Assembly: GCA_003524435.1 (NCBI GenBank)
Contig: DQHP01000160.1
Span: 1 to 13,525 of the forward strand
Source of the DNA: Microbacterium sp.
Lineage (GTDB): Bacteria; Actinomycetota; Actinomycetes; Actinomycetales; Microbacteriaceae
Reading direction: 5' to 3'
Length of the DNA stretch: 13,525 bases
The notes below the pieces were generated by a model. The model did not search any database, was not told the DNA's origin, and was given only the letters and a program-made list of their open reading frames with translations. The stretch's first letter is position 1; each line of letters begins with the position of its first letter. This document shows, piece by piece, positions 6,540 to 13,376 of the stretch. A program made the position numbers and the translations under genes.

Positions 6540-8400
6540 CCCCTTTGGAGGAGACGAGTATGACGCTCGCCCCCTCTGGACGCCGGGCGCCCAGGCGAAT
6601 CAGATTCGGGCGGCTCACATCGATGCGCAGCCAGACAGCGGCCTGTGCCACGATGAGTTCCGCCTGCCGTCTCTGCCATGCACGTTGTGACATTCGGCGC
6701 GGTAAAATGATCGAGCCCAATCGTGAGGGCAGTCCGCGTCGATGGGGGTGGTCCGCAAATTCCAACTCGGCGGTGAATCCCGCTGCATCGGGGGCGATCT
6801 CATCCGTTTGCAGTTCAATCCACAACTCGTCGCCGGCGAGACGCGTGCGTCCGGTTCGACGCATGAGTGACAAGGGATCGGCGGACGCCGGATCGAGGAC
6901 AAGGCAGCCAACCGTATCCGAGTGTAGGGTCATCGCGCCTTCCGCCGTCACCCGGATTGCGGGCGGCAAATTACTGTCGACTCTGGGCTGGTACAGTCCG
7001 TCGCCAAGCATGCACTGGGCGGTGACGTCCCAGCGTCCGTGATCGATCGACGAGCCCATTGCAGCTGTCGACGGATCGAGAACTCCCGAAGCCCCGATAT
7101 TGAAGCGCGGCGTGGAACCTGTTGTTGTCTGAACGGTGCTCGAGCTCGGCACGAGCCAAGCGATGCGCTTCTTACCCGATCGGATCCCGATCGTCGCTCT
7201 GGCGGCCGAAATTTCATCGGTGACATCGAGTTGGTCCTCGGAGAACAGCCGCTCGAAGGGGGCGGACAGGTCTTTGAACAGATGTCCTCCACGCTCGCGC
7301 AGTTTCATCCGCGCGCCGAGGGCATCGCGCCACACCACCTCGACCGTGATATGTGCACTACCGTTCCGCCAATCTGTCGACAGCGCGCTGACCACGGGTT
7401 TGAGAGTCGGATCAGCACGAACCAACTCTTGGAGGGCGTGTGGATGCTTGCGTCGTAACAGGCTCGCTCGCAGCCGACCAGAAGTACTGAGATGGGCGTC
7501 ATCGCCCTGAGGAAAATGGTTCGCCTGCAGGCGGTGTGCTTGGTCGAAGATGAGCTTGCGTCTTTCCGGTGCGCGCCTTGCATACCGGTCGTAGAAGGAA
7601 TCGATGAGACGGTTGCGGTACTGGTGAGTGCGCAACAACGAGCGCTCGCTGGCGAGATGCGGAGCTGTGAGGGTTTCGTCGATTGCACGCACCACCTCAT
7701 CGAGCCAGAACCACCATTCGAGATGGTTGCGCTGGAACGTCGTGGAACCGCTGCCCGCTGTCGTGCGCCAGTGATAGTACGGCGTCGATGACATGGTTGA
7801 TACAGTGCGCGCGTGGCGTAGTACATCGACGTTGAAGAAAATGTCTTCCCAGAGGACGCGCCCGCCTTCACGGAAACGGATATGGTGATCCATCAGTAAA
7901 GCGCGGCGGTACATCTTGTGGGGATTCGTCGGCGCCAGCGCGCTGTGATCGAGATTCGCTTCAAGCGCTTGAGGGATATCGCGCGCAAAGTAATCTATCG
8001 CCCAGCCCGCGTCAGTCGTGCGGGCCTCTTTGCCATTGAGGACGTCGGCATTATGCGCCGATGCGTACGCGTAACCGCGGTCGAGTGCGTCCGGAAACAA
8101 CTCGTCGTCATGATCCATGAACGCGATGTACTCGCCGCGAGCCATCTCGATCCCTACATTGCGCGGACGTGAGGGCCACCCGGAATTTTCGATCTGAGCG
8201 ATCTGGAAGTGCGGGTGCGTTGACGCGAGAAGGGTCAGCCTCGCGTACGTGTCATCAGACGATCCGTCGTCGACGAAGATCGCCTCCCAGTCTGAGGTCG
8301 GCATCGTCTGTGCCTCAAGTGAAGCGACAAGCCTATCCAGCCCCCGGCCGGGACAGAACGTGGCAATTACGATCGAGACGCGGATGGGGGAGTCGACCAC
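6517..8400 (-). CDS. Family 2 glycosyltransferase, TarS-like, with a large C-terminal domain
   Basis: The protein has 627 residues from a GTG at 8400, one base after the stop of the cytidylyltransferase gene. Residues 8-210 are a GT-A catalytic domain: SIVIATF (9-15), VDDGSSDDT (43-51), NSGWPSRPRNVG (72-83), metal-binding DHDDE (96-100), a PHKMYRRALL segment, and WEDIFF with Glu185-Asp186, where the catalytic base is expected. The order of these motifs, especially NSG-x-P-x-x-PRN followed by a KxYRxALL segment and an ED motif, closely resembles S. aureus TarS, which adds GlcNAc to poly-ribitol-phosphate. Residues about 330-627 form a strand-rich region I cannot assign; TarS also carries C-terminal beta domains used to trimerise. 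It would use an undetermined nucleotide sugar at the membrane. Its location beside an IspD/TarI-like gene supports action on a polyol-phosphate-containing glycan. Confidence 0.85.
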   Translation of the reverse strand: MVDSPIRVSIVIATFCPGRGLDRLVASLEAQTMPTSDWEAIFVDDGSSDDTYARLTLLASTHPHFQIAQIENSGWPSRPRNVGIEMARGEYIAFMDHDDELFPDALDRGYAYASAHNADVLNGKEARTTDAGWAIDYFARDIPQALEANLDHSALAPTNPHKMYRRALLMDHHIRFREGGRVLWEDIFFNVDVLRHARTVSTMSSTPYYHWRTTAGSGSTTFQRNHLEWWFWLDEVVRAIDETLTAPHLASERSLLRTHQYRNRLIDSFYDRYARRAPERRKLIFDQAHRLQANHFPQGDDAHLSTSGRLRASLLRRKHPHALQELVRADPTLKPVVSALSTDWRNGSAHITVEVVWRDALGARMKLRERGGHLFKDLSAPFERLFSEDQLDVTDEISAARATIGIRSGKKRIAWLVPSSSTVQTTTGSTPRFNIGASGVLDPSTAAMGSSIDHGRWDVTAQCMLGDGLYQPRVDSNLPPAIRVTAEGAMTLHSDTVGCLVLDPASADPLSLMRRTGRTRLAGDELWIELQTDEIAPDAAGFTAELEFADHPHRRGLPSRLGSIILPRRMSQRAWQRRQAELIVAQAAVWLRIDVSRPNLIRLGARRPEGASVILVSSKGVSESRHR

Positions 8401-8401
8401 G

Positions 8402-9106
8402 TTACGACTGTTCGTCTGCCGAAATAAGCTTATCGACGATCAGGCGCGCCGTACCAAGATCCTGGGGTGTGGTGATCTTGATGTTGTTCACATGTCCGGG
8501 GAGTATTCGTGCCGGACGTTCCATGAACTCGTGAACGAGGTCTGCATCGTCGCTAACACGCTCGTAGTTCGATTTAATGGCGCGTTTGTAAGACTTCTTC
8601 AGCAGCTTGCGTTGGAACGCCTGCGGTGTCTGCCCGAGCCAGGAGTGCGAACGGTCGAGCGACCCTTCAATGAATCCGTCGTCGCTGACGAGTTTTACCT
8701 GCACAGTGCTCGGTGTACCAAGCATCGCAGCCCCATCTTCGATTGCCGCGTCCAGGACGGCGCGGACGAGATCCTCCGTGACGAAGGGGCGCACGCCATC
8801 GTGTACGAGCACGATGTCTCCGGTGGTCGCTTTCAATCCCTTTCGCGCGCTGATGTGGCGCTCGGCGCCACCGATGATGAGCGTAACGGGCAGGCGAGCC
8901 TCGTCGAGCAGGATCCGGCGATATTCCTCCTCATTCTCTGCGCTGATCGTGACGATGAGTTCGTCGATAAACGGCAGATTCATCGCACGGACGGTGCGCT
9001 CAAGGATCGTCATGCCGCCGAGCTCGACGAGAAGCTTGTTGCTGCCGAATCGCGTGCCCTTCCCAGAGCACGTGACGATGGCTGAAACAGTGTGGTCTTT
9101 GTACAC
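8402..9106 (-). CDS. IspD/TarI-family cytidylyltransferase
   Basis: The protein has 234 residues, the usual length for the family. The start is GTG 9106 with a strong upstream AGAGGA ribosome site and a 2-bp gap from the preceding gene. Motifs follow the IspD/TarI order: SGKGTRFGSNKLL (14-26, CTP-binding loop), VHDGVRPF (101-108), GTPSTVQVK (130-138), RSHSWLGQTPQAF (152-164), VSDDADLV (184-191) and NNIKITTPQDL (207-217). The reaction is CTP plus an alcohol phosphate giving a CDP-alcohol and pyrophosphate. IspD makes CDP-methylerythritol for isoprenoids, TarI makes CDP-ribitol for teichoic acid. The setting among surface-glycan genes, next to a TarS-like glycosyltransferase and in a window with a LicD enzyme, favours a TarI-like role (CDP-ribitol or another CDP-polyol), but the substrate cannot be read from the sequence. 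Housekeeping IspD is the alternative; no ispF or other isoprenoid gene is nearby. Confidence 0.85.
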   Translation of the reverse strand: MYKDHTVSAIVTCSGKGTRFGSNKLLVELGGMTILERTVRAMNLPFIDELIVTISAENEEEYRRILLDEARLPVTLIIGGAERHISARKGLKATTGDIVLVHDGVRPFVTEDLVRAVLDAAIEDGAAMLGTPSTVQVKLVSDDGFIEGSLDRSHSWLGQTPQAFQRKLLKKSYKRAIKSNYERVSDDADLVHEFMERPARILPGHVNNIKITTPQDLGTARLIVDKLISADEQS

Positions 9107-9108
9107 GG

Positions 9109-9900
9109 TCAGTTCCTCTCTTCGTTCAACTCAACGGCGAACGCCCGCAACGATGCGAGCTCTTCTTCTCTGGTGATGAGATAATCGTCGGTGCTGTCGA
9201 AGAGCGCCGCATGCTGGGTCGTCATGTTTCGCGTGTACATCTGCGCGAACGCGGATTCCGGCTCCGACGGTACGTGCCCGGATATGTCGCGATCGAAGAC
9301 GTTGAGGGCGAGGTCCGCGTTGGTGATTGGCGGGGTGGCGATATTCACGCTTGAAAGCCCATTGTTGAGGGCGACGTTGATGTCTCCCCACAGGCGGCGT
9401 ACATCGTAGTGCTGGAATTGCACGTCCGGACGAATGTGCTCGACGCGGTAGTGATGCGCGAGGTCGTAGACGACGCCCTTCTTTAGGCGCGCACCGTAGA
9501 GCTGCGGAAGGCGGACGCAAGTCGTGTTGACTGCGTCGCTGAACCGGCGTTCCTGGTGCAGCCGGTTCGCGCCGTACGGCGTGAGCCCTCTTTCGCTGAG
9601 AGCTATGGACTCGTCGGGTGATCCGCCGCCAGGGTAGACGCACACCGTCGAGATGAGCACGAGTTTGGCGATGCGCGCCGACAGCACATTATCGACGAGC
9701 GCATCGACCTCGGCACGGTCTGCGGCGCCGTTGTTGTTGATCCGGAACGAGTCGGCGCGATTCCCGGCGCTGACTACGAGGTCGTAGTCGTGGTCAGCAA
9801 TCTCGTGGATATTCGTCGAGTTATAAACGTCGTCGAACCCGTGGGCGTCGAGAAGATTCGAGCCGACGAATCCGGTATAACCAATCAGTGCGGAGCGCAT
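9109..9900 (-). CDS. Extended SDR (NAD-dependent epimerase/dehydratase-like) protein with Tyr-x-x-x-Arg
   Basis: The protein has 263 residues, slightly short for an extended SDR. ATG 9900 follows a GGAG ribosome site. The nucleotide-binding loop is GYTGFVG (7-13), a valid Gly-x-x-Gly-x-x-Gly. The strand ISTVCVYP (83-90) supplies the Ser/Thr of the active site, and YGANR (109-113) sits where the catalytic Tyr-x-x-x-Lys should be, so the usual lysine is arginine. RLPQLYG (130-136) matches the later family motif. Its gene is directly ahead of the cytidylyltransferase (2-bp gap), so the two probably act in one route to a CDP-activated compound; in Haemophilus, Bcs1/Acs1 joins a TarI-type domain with an SDR ribulose-5-phosphate reductase. 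This protein may be the polyol-forming reductase, a sugar-nucleotide epimerase, or an enzyme with changed chemistry. Substrate unknown. Confidence 0.75.
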   Translation of the reverse strand: MRSALIGYTGFVGSNLLDAHGFDDVYNSTNIHEIADHDYDLVVSAGNRADSFRINNNGAADRAEVDALVDNVLSARIAKLVLISTVCVYPGGGSPDESIALSERGLTPYGANRLHQERRFSDAVNTTCVRLPQLYGARLKKGVVYDLAHHYRVEHIRPDVQFQHYDVRRLWGDINVALNNGLSSVNIATPPITNADLALNVFDRDISGHVPSEPESAFAQMYTRNMTTQHAALFDSTDDYLITREEELASLRAFAVELNEERN

Positions 9901-9956
9901 GGGGACTCCATCTCATCTGCGGAAGGCATCCCATCATCCTACGGGGCGCCACCTCG

Positions 9957-9981
9957 GCACCGCCGGTTGACACTGCGGTGC
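9957..9981 (-). terminator. Hairpin after rmlCD, possible terminator
   Basis: GCACCGC (9957-9963) and GCGGTGC (9975-9981) make a perfect 7-bp GC-rich stem with an 11-base loop, 10 bp past the stop of the fused rmlC-rmlD gene. No T-run follows in the leftward direction, which is common for actinobacterial terminators. It lies in the only sizeable gap (9901-9990) of the leftward gene set and may separate the rhamnose genes from the three genes downstream, or reduce their expression. I see no convincing promoter in the gap; ATCCTA at 9936-9941 (TAGGAT leftward) is a weak -10 candidate. Confidence 0.4.
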
Positions 9982-9990
9982 GGGATTTCG

Positions 9991-11397
9991 TCACCGGGAT
10001 AGGTAGCGCTCGAGAGCCGCGTCCGAGTCTCGTGGCTTGTACCCCGTCGACATGATCTTGCTGAGATCCAGCACGCTGTTGCCGGGACGTGGGGCGACGG
10101 GACCGGCCGCGCTCGTGAAGTATTCGGCTGTGCTCACATCATGAACCCGTGCAGGGTCGTTTCCGGTGAAACGGAATACGGATCGTGCAATATCCGCCCA
10201 GGACGTGGTAGGCCCGCTGCCTGTGACGTTGTAAGTGCCGTGCAATGCGCGGGTGTCCAGGAGGTGCTCGACGGCGACGGCAATGTCGTCGGTGAAGGTA
10301 AGGCGGCCAGTCTGGTCGTTCACGACGGAAGGGTCGATGCCGCGTTCGGCGAGGGATGCCATAGAGCGCACGAAGTTATTCCCCTCGCCGATGACCCAGG
10401 AGGTGCGCAGGATGTAGTGGCGGGGGGTGGTCGCGGCCGCGATGTCTCCCGCAGCTTTTGTCTGCCCGTAAATGCTGAGGGGGCTGAGCGGGTCGTGCTC
10501 GGTGTAGGGAGCGGTTTTCGTGCCATCGAAGACATAGTCGCTGGAGATGTGCACGATGGTGATGCCGTGTTCAGTCGCGATTCGGGCGAGAGATGCGACG
10601 GCAGCGGCGTTCGCCTGCCATGCACTTGCACGCCCTTCGGACGTCTCTGCAGTGTCGACGGCGGTGTAAGCGGCGGCGTTGATGATGACCTCGTAGTCTC
10701 GCCAGCGTCGGGCGTCGGCGAGGTCATCGGTGAGGTCGAGGGTGTCACGCGTGGTGTATTCGATGTGGTCGGCGTCGCCGAGACGGTTTCGTAGGGCGTG
10801 TCCGAGCTGGCCGTTCGCACCTGTGACGAGGATCTTTTTCGGCGGGATCGGGGTGACCTGGGGCAACCGCGGGTGGTTCTTGTCCTTATCAGAGATCTCA
10901 GCGTCGGCGAGTGGGAGCGGCCAGGCAATGTTCGCGGTTTCGTCGGCGAGATTGAGGAAGGAGTACTCGGCGTCGGGCGACCAGTGGTCGTTGACGAGGT
11001 AAGTGTATACAGTGCCGGGTTCGAGGGTTTGGTAGGCGTTGCCGACGCCTCGGGGGACGAATATCGCGGTGGACGGGTCGATCTCACAAGTGAAGACTGT
11101 CCCGAAGGTGTCGCCCTCGCGCAGGTCAACCCAGGCTCCGAAGATGCGACCGGCAGCAACGGAAATCCATTTGTCCCAGGGTTCAGCGTGGATGCCGCGG
11201 GTAGTACCGACGGCATCGTTGAAGGAGACATTGTTCTGCACTGGGCCAAAATCGGGCAGGCCCAGTGCCGTCATCTTCTTGCGCTGCCAATTCTCCTTGA
11301 ACCAACCGCGGGAATCGCCGTGCACAGGGAGCGCGGCAAGCAGGAGACCGGGGATCGGTGTCTCTGTGATTTGCAGGTTCTTTCCGAACTGAGTCAT
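9991..11397 (-). CDS. rmlCD: Bifunctional dTDP-4-dehydrorhamnose 3,5-epimerase / dTDP-4-dehydrorhamnose reductase
   Basis: The protein has 468 residues from ATG 11397, whose A overlaps the rmlB stop by one base. The frame is open further upstream but that part lies inside rmlB. Residues 1-180 are the RmlC cupin: RGIH with catalytic His70, Lys76, VPRGVGNAYQ and Tyr133 in YTYLVNDHW. Residues 187-468 are RmlD: VTGANGQLG (191-199), INAAAYTAVD, SSDYVFDG (285-292), YGQTK with Tyr310 and Lys314, and RTSWVIGEG. It performs the last two steps to dTDP-L-rhamnose: epimerisation at C3 and C5, then NAD(P)H reduction at C4. The fused form occurs in several actinobacteria, where RmlC and RmlD are elsewhere separate. 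Oddity: the second tyrosine of the usual RmlC active-site region (Y-N/S-P) is Trp139 here, and the loop between His70 and Lys76 is short. Cytoplasmic; all other key residues are present. Confidence 0.93.
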   Translation of the reverse strand: MTQFGKNLQITETPIPGLLLAALPVHGDSRGWFKENWQRKKMTALGLPDFGPVQNNVSFNDAVGTTRGIHAEPWDKWISVAAGRIFGAWVDLREGDTFGTVFTCEIDPSTAIFVPRGVGNAYQTLEPGTVYTYLVNDHWSPDAEYSFLNLADETANIAWPLPLADAEISDKDKNHPRLPQVTPIPPKKILVTGANGQLGHALRNRLGDADHIEYTTRDTLDLTDDLADARRWRDYEVIINAAAYTAVDTAETSEGRASAWQANAAAVASLARIATEHGITIVHISSDYVFDGTKTAPYTEHDPLSPLSIYGQTKAAGDIAAATTPRHYILRTSWVIGEGNNFVRSMASLAERGIDPSVVNDQTGRLTFTDDIAVAVEHLLDTRALHGTYNVTGSGPTTSWADIARSVFRFTGNDPARVHDVSTAEYFTSAAGPVAPRPGNSVLDLSKIMSTGYKPRDSDAALERYLSR

Positions 11398-12395
11398 CAC
11401 TGTCCTTGGGCGGCGTAGAACGCTTCGGTGGCGTTTTTGGCGGGCGCCCACCAGGACTCGTTGTCTCGGTACCAGTCGATCGTGGCGGCCAAGCCGGTTT
11501 CGAAATCGGCGAACTGCGGGGTCCAGCCGAGTTCCGTGCGCAGTTTTGTAGAATCGATCGCGTAGCGCAGGTCGTGCCCGGCACGGTCGGTGACGTGGTC
11601 GTACGCGTCGGCGGGTTGGCCCATCTGCTCGAGGATGAGTTCGACGACATCCTTGTTGTTGCGTTCCCCATCGGCGCCGATGAGATAAGTCTCGCCGATC
11701 TTCCCCTTGTCGAGGATTGCGAGGACAGCGGAGGAATGGTCGTCGGCGTGGATCCAATCGCGCACGTTTTGGCCTGCGCCATAGAGTTTGGGACGGATCC
11801 GCCGGATCACGTTTGTGATCTGCCGGGGGATGAACTTCTCTACATGCTGGTACGGGCCGTAGTTGTTTGAGCAGTTCGAGATCGTCGCAGCCACCCCGAA
11901 CGAGCGCACCCACGCGCGCACCAGTAGGTCGGACGCCGCCTTCGTCGATGAGTACGGAGACGACGGGTTGTACGGAGTGGACTCCGTGAAACGCTCGGGG
12001 TCGTCTAGTTCAAGGTCGCCGTACACCTCGTCGGTTGAGATGTGATGCAGTCGGGTTCCGTGATGCCGTGCAGCTTCGAGCAGCGTATACGTCCCGACGA
12101 TGTTCGTATTCACGAACGGTCGAGGGTCGTTGAGTGATTTGTCGTTGTGGGACTCCGCCGCGAAGTGCACCACTGCGTCCGTCTTTTCGAAGAGATCATC
12201 CACTAGCGCGGCATCCGCGATGTTGCCAGTAACAAACTCCACTCGGTTCTCCGGCAACCCCGCCAACGAGGCACGGTTGCCGGCATAAGTCAGCCTGTCG
12301 AGCACCGTGATGTGATGATTCGTGGTCCGGACGATGTGATGGACGAAGTTCGACCCGATAAAACCGGCGCCGCCGGTGACAAGCAGCCGGCTCAT
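11397..12395 (-). CDS. rmlB: dTDP-glucose 4,6-dehydratase
   Basis: The protein has 332 residues, normal for the family. Key parts are the NAD-binding GGAGFIG (8-14), FAAESHNDKS (78-87, the RmlB-specific stretch with the substrate-shaping ESH-D-S pattern), the catalytic STDEVYGDL with Thr121-Asp122-Glu123, and YSSTK with Tyr148 and Lys152. NCSNNYGPYQ and KLYGAGQNVRDWIH are further hallmarks. It converts dTDP-glucose to dTDP-4-dehydro-6-deoxyglucose, the second step to dTDP-L-rhamnose, in the cytoplasm. The ATG at 12395 overlaps the rmlA stop by 4 bases (ATGA) and its own stop overlaps the rmlCD start by one base, so the three genes are translationally coupled in pathway order. Confidence 0.97.
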   Translation of the reverse strand: MSRLLVTGGAGFIGSNFVHHIVRTTNHHITVLDRLTYAGNRASLAGLPENRVEFVTGNIADAALVDDLFEKTDAVVHFAAESHNDKSLNDPRPFVNTNIVGTYTLLEAARHHGTRLHHISTDEVYGDLELDDPERFTESTPYNPSSPYSSTKAASDLLVRAWVRSFGVAATISNCSNNYGPYQHVEKFIPRQITNVIRRIRPKLYGAGQNVRDWIHADDHSSAVLAILDKGKIGETYLIGADGERNNKDVVELILEQMGQPADAYDHVTDRAGHDLRYAIDSTKLRTELGWTPQFADFETGLAATIDWYRDNESWWAPAKNATEAFYAAQGQ

Positions 12396-13273
12396 CTGTT
12401 GTCTCTCTCAAGGAGGTCGAGCAAATAGGTGCCGTATCCGGACTTCATGAGTAGCTCCGCACGCTCGCGCAATTGCGCGTCATCGAGGAATCCCTGTCGC
12501 CAGGCGACTTCTTCTGGGACGCCAATCTTCAACGCCGTGCGGCGTTCCATCGTGCGGACGTAGTCCGCCGCATCCGTCATTTGGTCGAACGTTCCGGTGT
12601 CTAGCCAGGCCGTCCCTCGGGGAAGGATTTCCACCTGCAACTTGCCGCGCTCCAGATACGCGATGTTGATGTCCGTAATCTCATACTCGCCACGCGCGCT
12701 CGGCGTCAGGCCGCGGGCGATCTCGATCACATCGTTGTCGTAGAAATACAGACCAGGGACCGCATAGTTGCTCTTCGGGGCGATCGGCTTCTCCTCCAGC
12801 GACACCGCTTGGCTGTCCGCATCGAACTCCACCACACCGTAGGCGCTCGGCTCCGACACCCAGTATGCGAAGATCGCGCCGCCATCGATGTTTCGGAAAC
12901 GCTTGAGTTGTTTGCCCAGACCTGGACCGTACAGAAGGTTGTCACCGAGGACGAGCGCGACATCATCATCACCGATGAAGTCCGCCCCTATGGTGAACGC
13001 CTGCGCAAGACCATCAGGAGAGGGCTGGATGGCGAACGTGATCGACACGCCGAACTGCGAACCATCCCCCAACAGACGCTCGAAATGCCAGACATCATGC
13101 GGTGTCGTGATCACCAGGATCTCGCGGATACCCGCGAGAATCAACGTCGATAGAGGGTAGTAGATCATTGGTTTGTCGTACACCGGCAGTAACTGCTTCG
13201 ACGCACCCAACGTGATTGGATGTAAGCGCGTGCCGGCGCCGCCGGCGAGGATGATGCCCTTCACATGGGCCAT
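12392..13273 (-). CDS. rmlA: Glucose-1-phosphate thymidylyltransferase
   Basis: The protein has 293 residues from ATG 13273 (MAHVKGIILAGG); a GTG at 13264 would give the shorter MKGIILAGG start that homologues often have, and neither has a clear ribosome site. The frame is open to 13438, but the extra N-terminus is unlike the family and collides with the divergent gene. Motifs: GGAGTRLHPIT, SKQLLPVYDKPMIYYPLS (substrate and metal binding), QPSPDGLAQAF, VLGDNLLYG, EEKP and the WLDTGT segment. It joins dTTP and glucose-1-phosphate to dTDP-glucose, the first and feedback-regulated step to dTDP-L-rhamnose. First gene of the leftward operon (rmlA-rmlB-rmlCD); a promoter should lie in the 103-bp divergent gap upstream. 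Confidence 0.95.
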   Translation of the reverse strand: MAHVKGIILAGGAGTRLHPITLGASKQLLPVYDKPMIYYPLSTLILAGIREILVITTPHDVWHFERLLGDGSQFGVSITFAIQPSPDGLAQAFTIGADFIGDDDVALVLGDNLLYGPGLGKQLKRFRNIDGGAIFAYWVSEPSAYGVVEFDADSQAVSLEEKPIAPKSNYAVPGLYFYDNDVIEIARGLTPSARGEYEITDINIAYLERGKLQVEILPRGTAWLDTGTFDQMTDAADYVRTMERRTALKIGVPEEVAWRQGFLDDAQLRERAELLMKSGYGTYLLDLLERDNR

Positions 13274-13376
13274 ACTCGCAGACTGTCCGCCGCGGTGCGA
13301 ATACTTCTTTGCTTTTCCAGAGAACGCTACAGCGCACCGACTATCATGGTGATGTTTGTCGGCAGGAAGGCCATCA
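13274..13376. promoter_or_regulatory. Divergent control region between rmlA and the membrane-protein gene
   Basis: This 103-bp gap must hold the rmlA promoter and may hold one for the rightward gene. TATCAT (13342-13347) is a fair -10 match on the rightward strand, but no good -35 is seen at 16-18 bp. On the leftward strand the overlapping GATAGT (13345 to 13340) is a weaker -10. No strong operator palindrome was seen. The placement is inferred from gene arrangement more than from sequence boxes. Confidence 0.35.
13364..13370 (+). promoter_or_regulatory. Ribosome binding site for the rightward membrane-protein gene
   Basis: AGGAAGG at 13364-13370 is a strong Shine-Dalgarno sequence 6 bases ahead of GTG 13377. 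It fixes this GTG as the start of the truncated gene at the right edge. Confidence 0.65.

Noticed and set aside
8249..9085. Long rightward open frame (278 codons) opposite the cytidylyltransferase and glycosyltransferase genes
   Set aside because: It is antisense to two genes with full motif sets, lacks recognisable domains, and is typical of open antisense frames in high-GC DNA.
8402..9106. Housekeeping ispD of the isoprenoid pathway
   Set aside because: Not excluded, but no ispF or related gene is nearby and the tight linkage to an SDR and a TarS-like glycosyltransferase points to glycan work.
9109..9900. The SDR gene as a pseudogene because the catalytic Lys is missing
   Set aside because: The frame is intact, has a ribosome site, and I recall related proteins with Arg at this position, so a functional variant is more likely.
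9967..9972. Perfect TTGACA (-35-like) in the gap after rmlCD
   Set aside because: It points rightward into the antisense strand of rmlCD, has no -10 at 17 bp, and lies inside the loop of the 9957-9981 hairpin.
10320..11249. Long leftward open frame (309 codons) within rmlCD
   Set aside because: It is a frame shadow of the fused gene, rich in Ser, Pro, Thr and Arg with no domain pattern.
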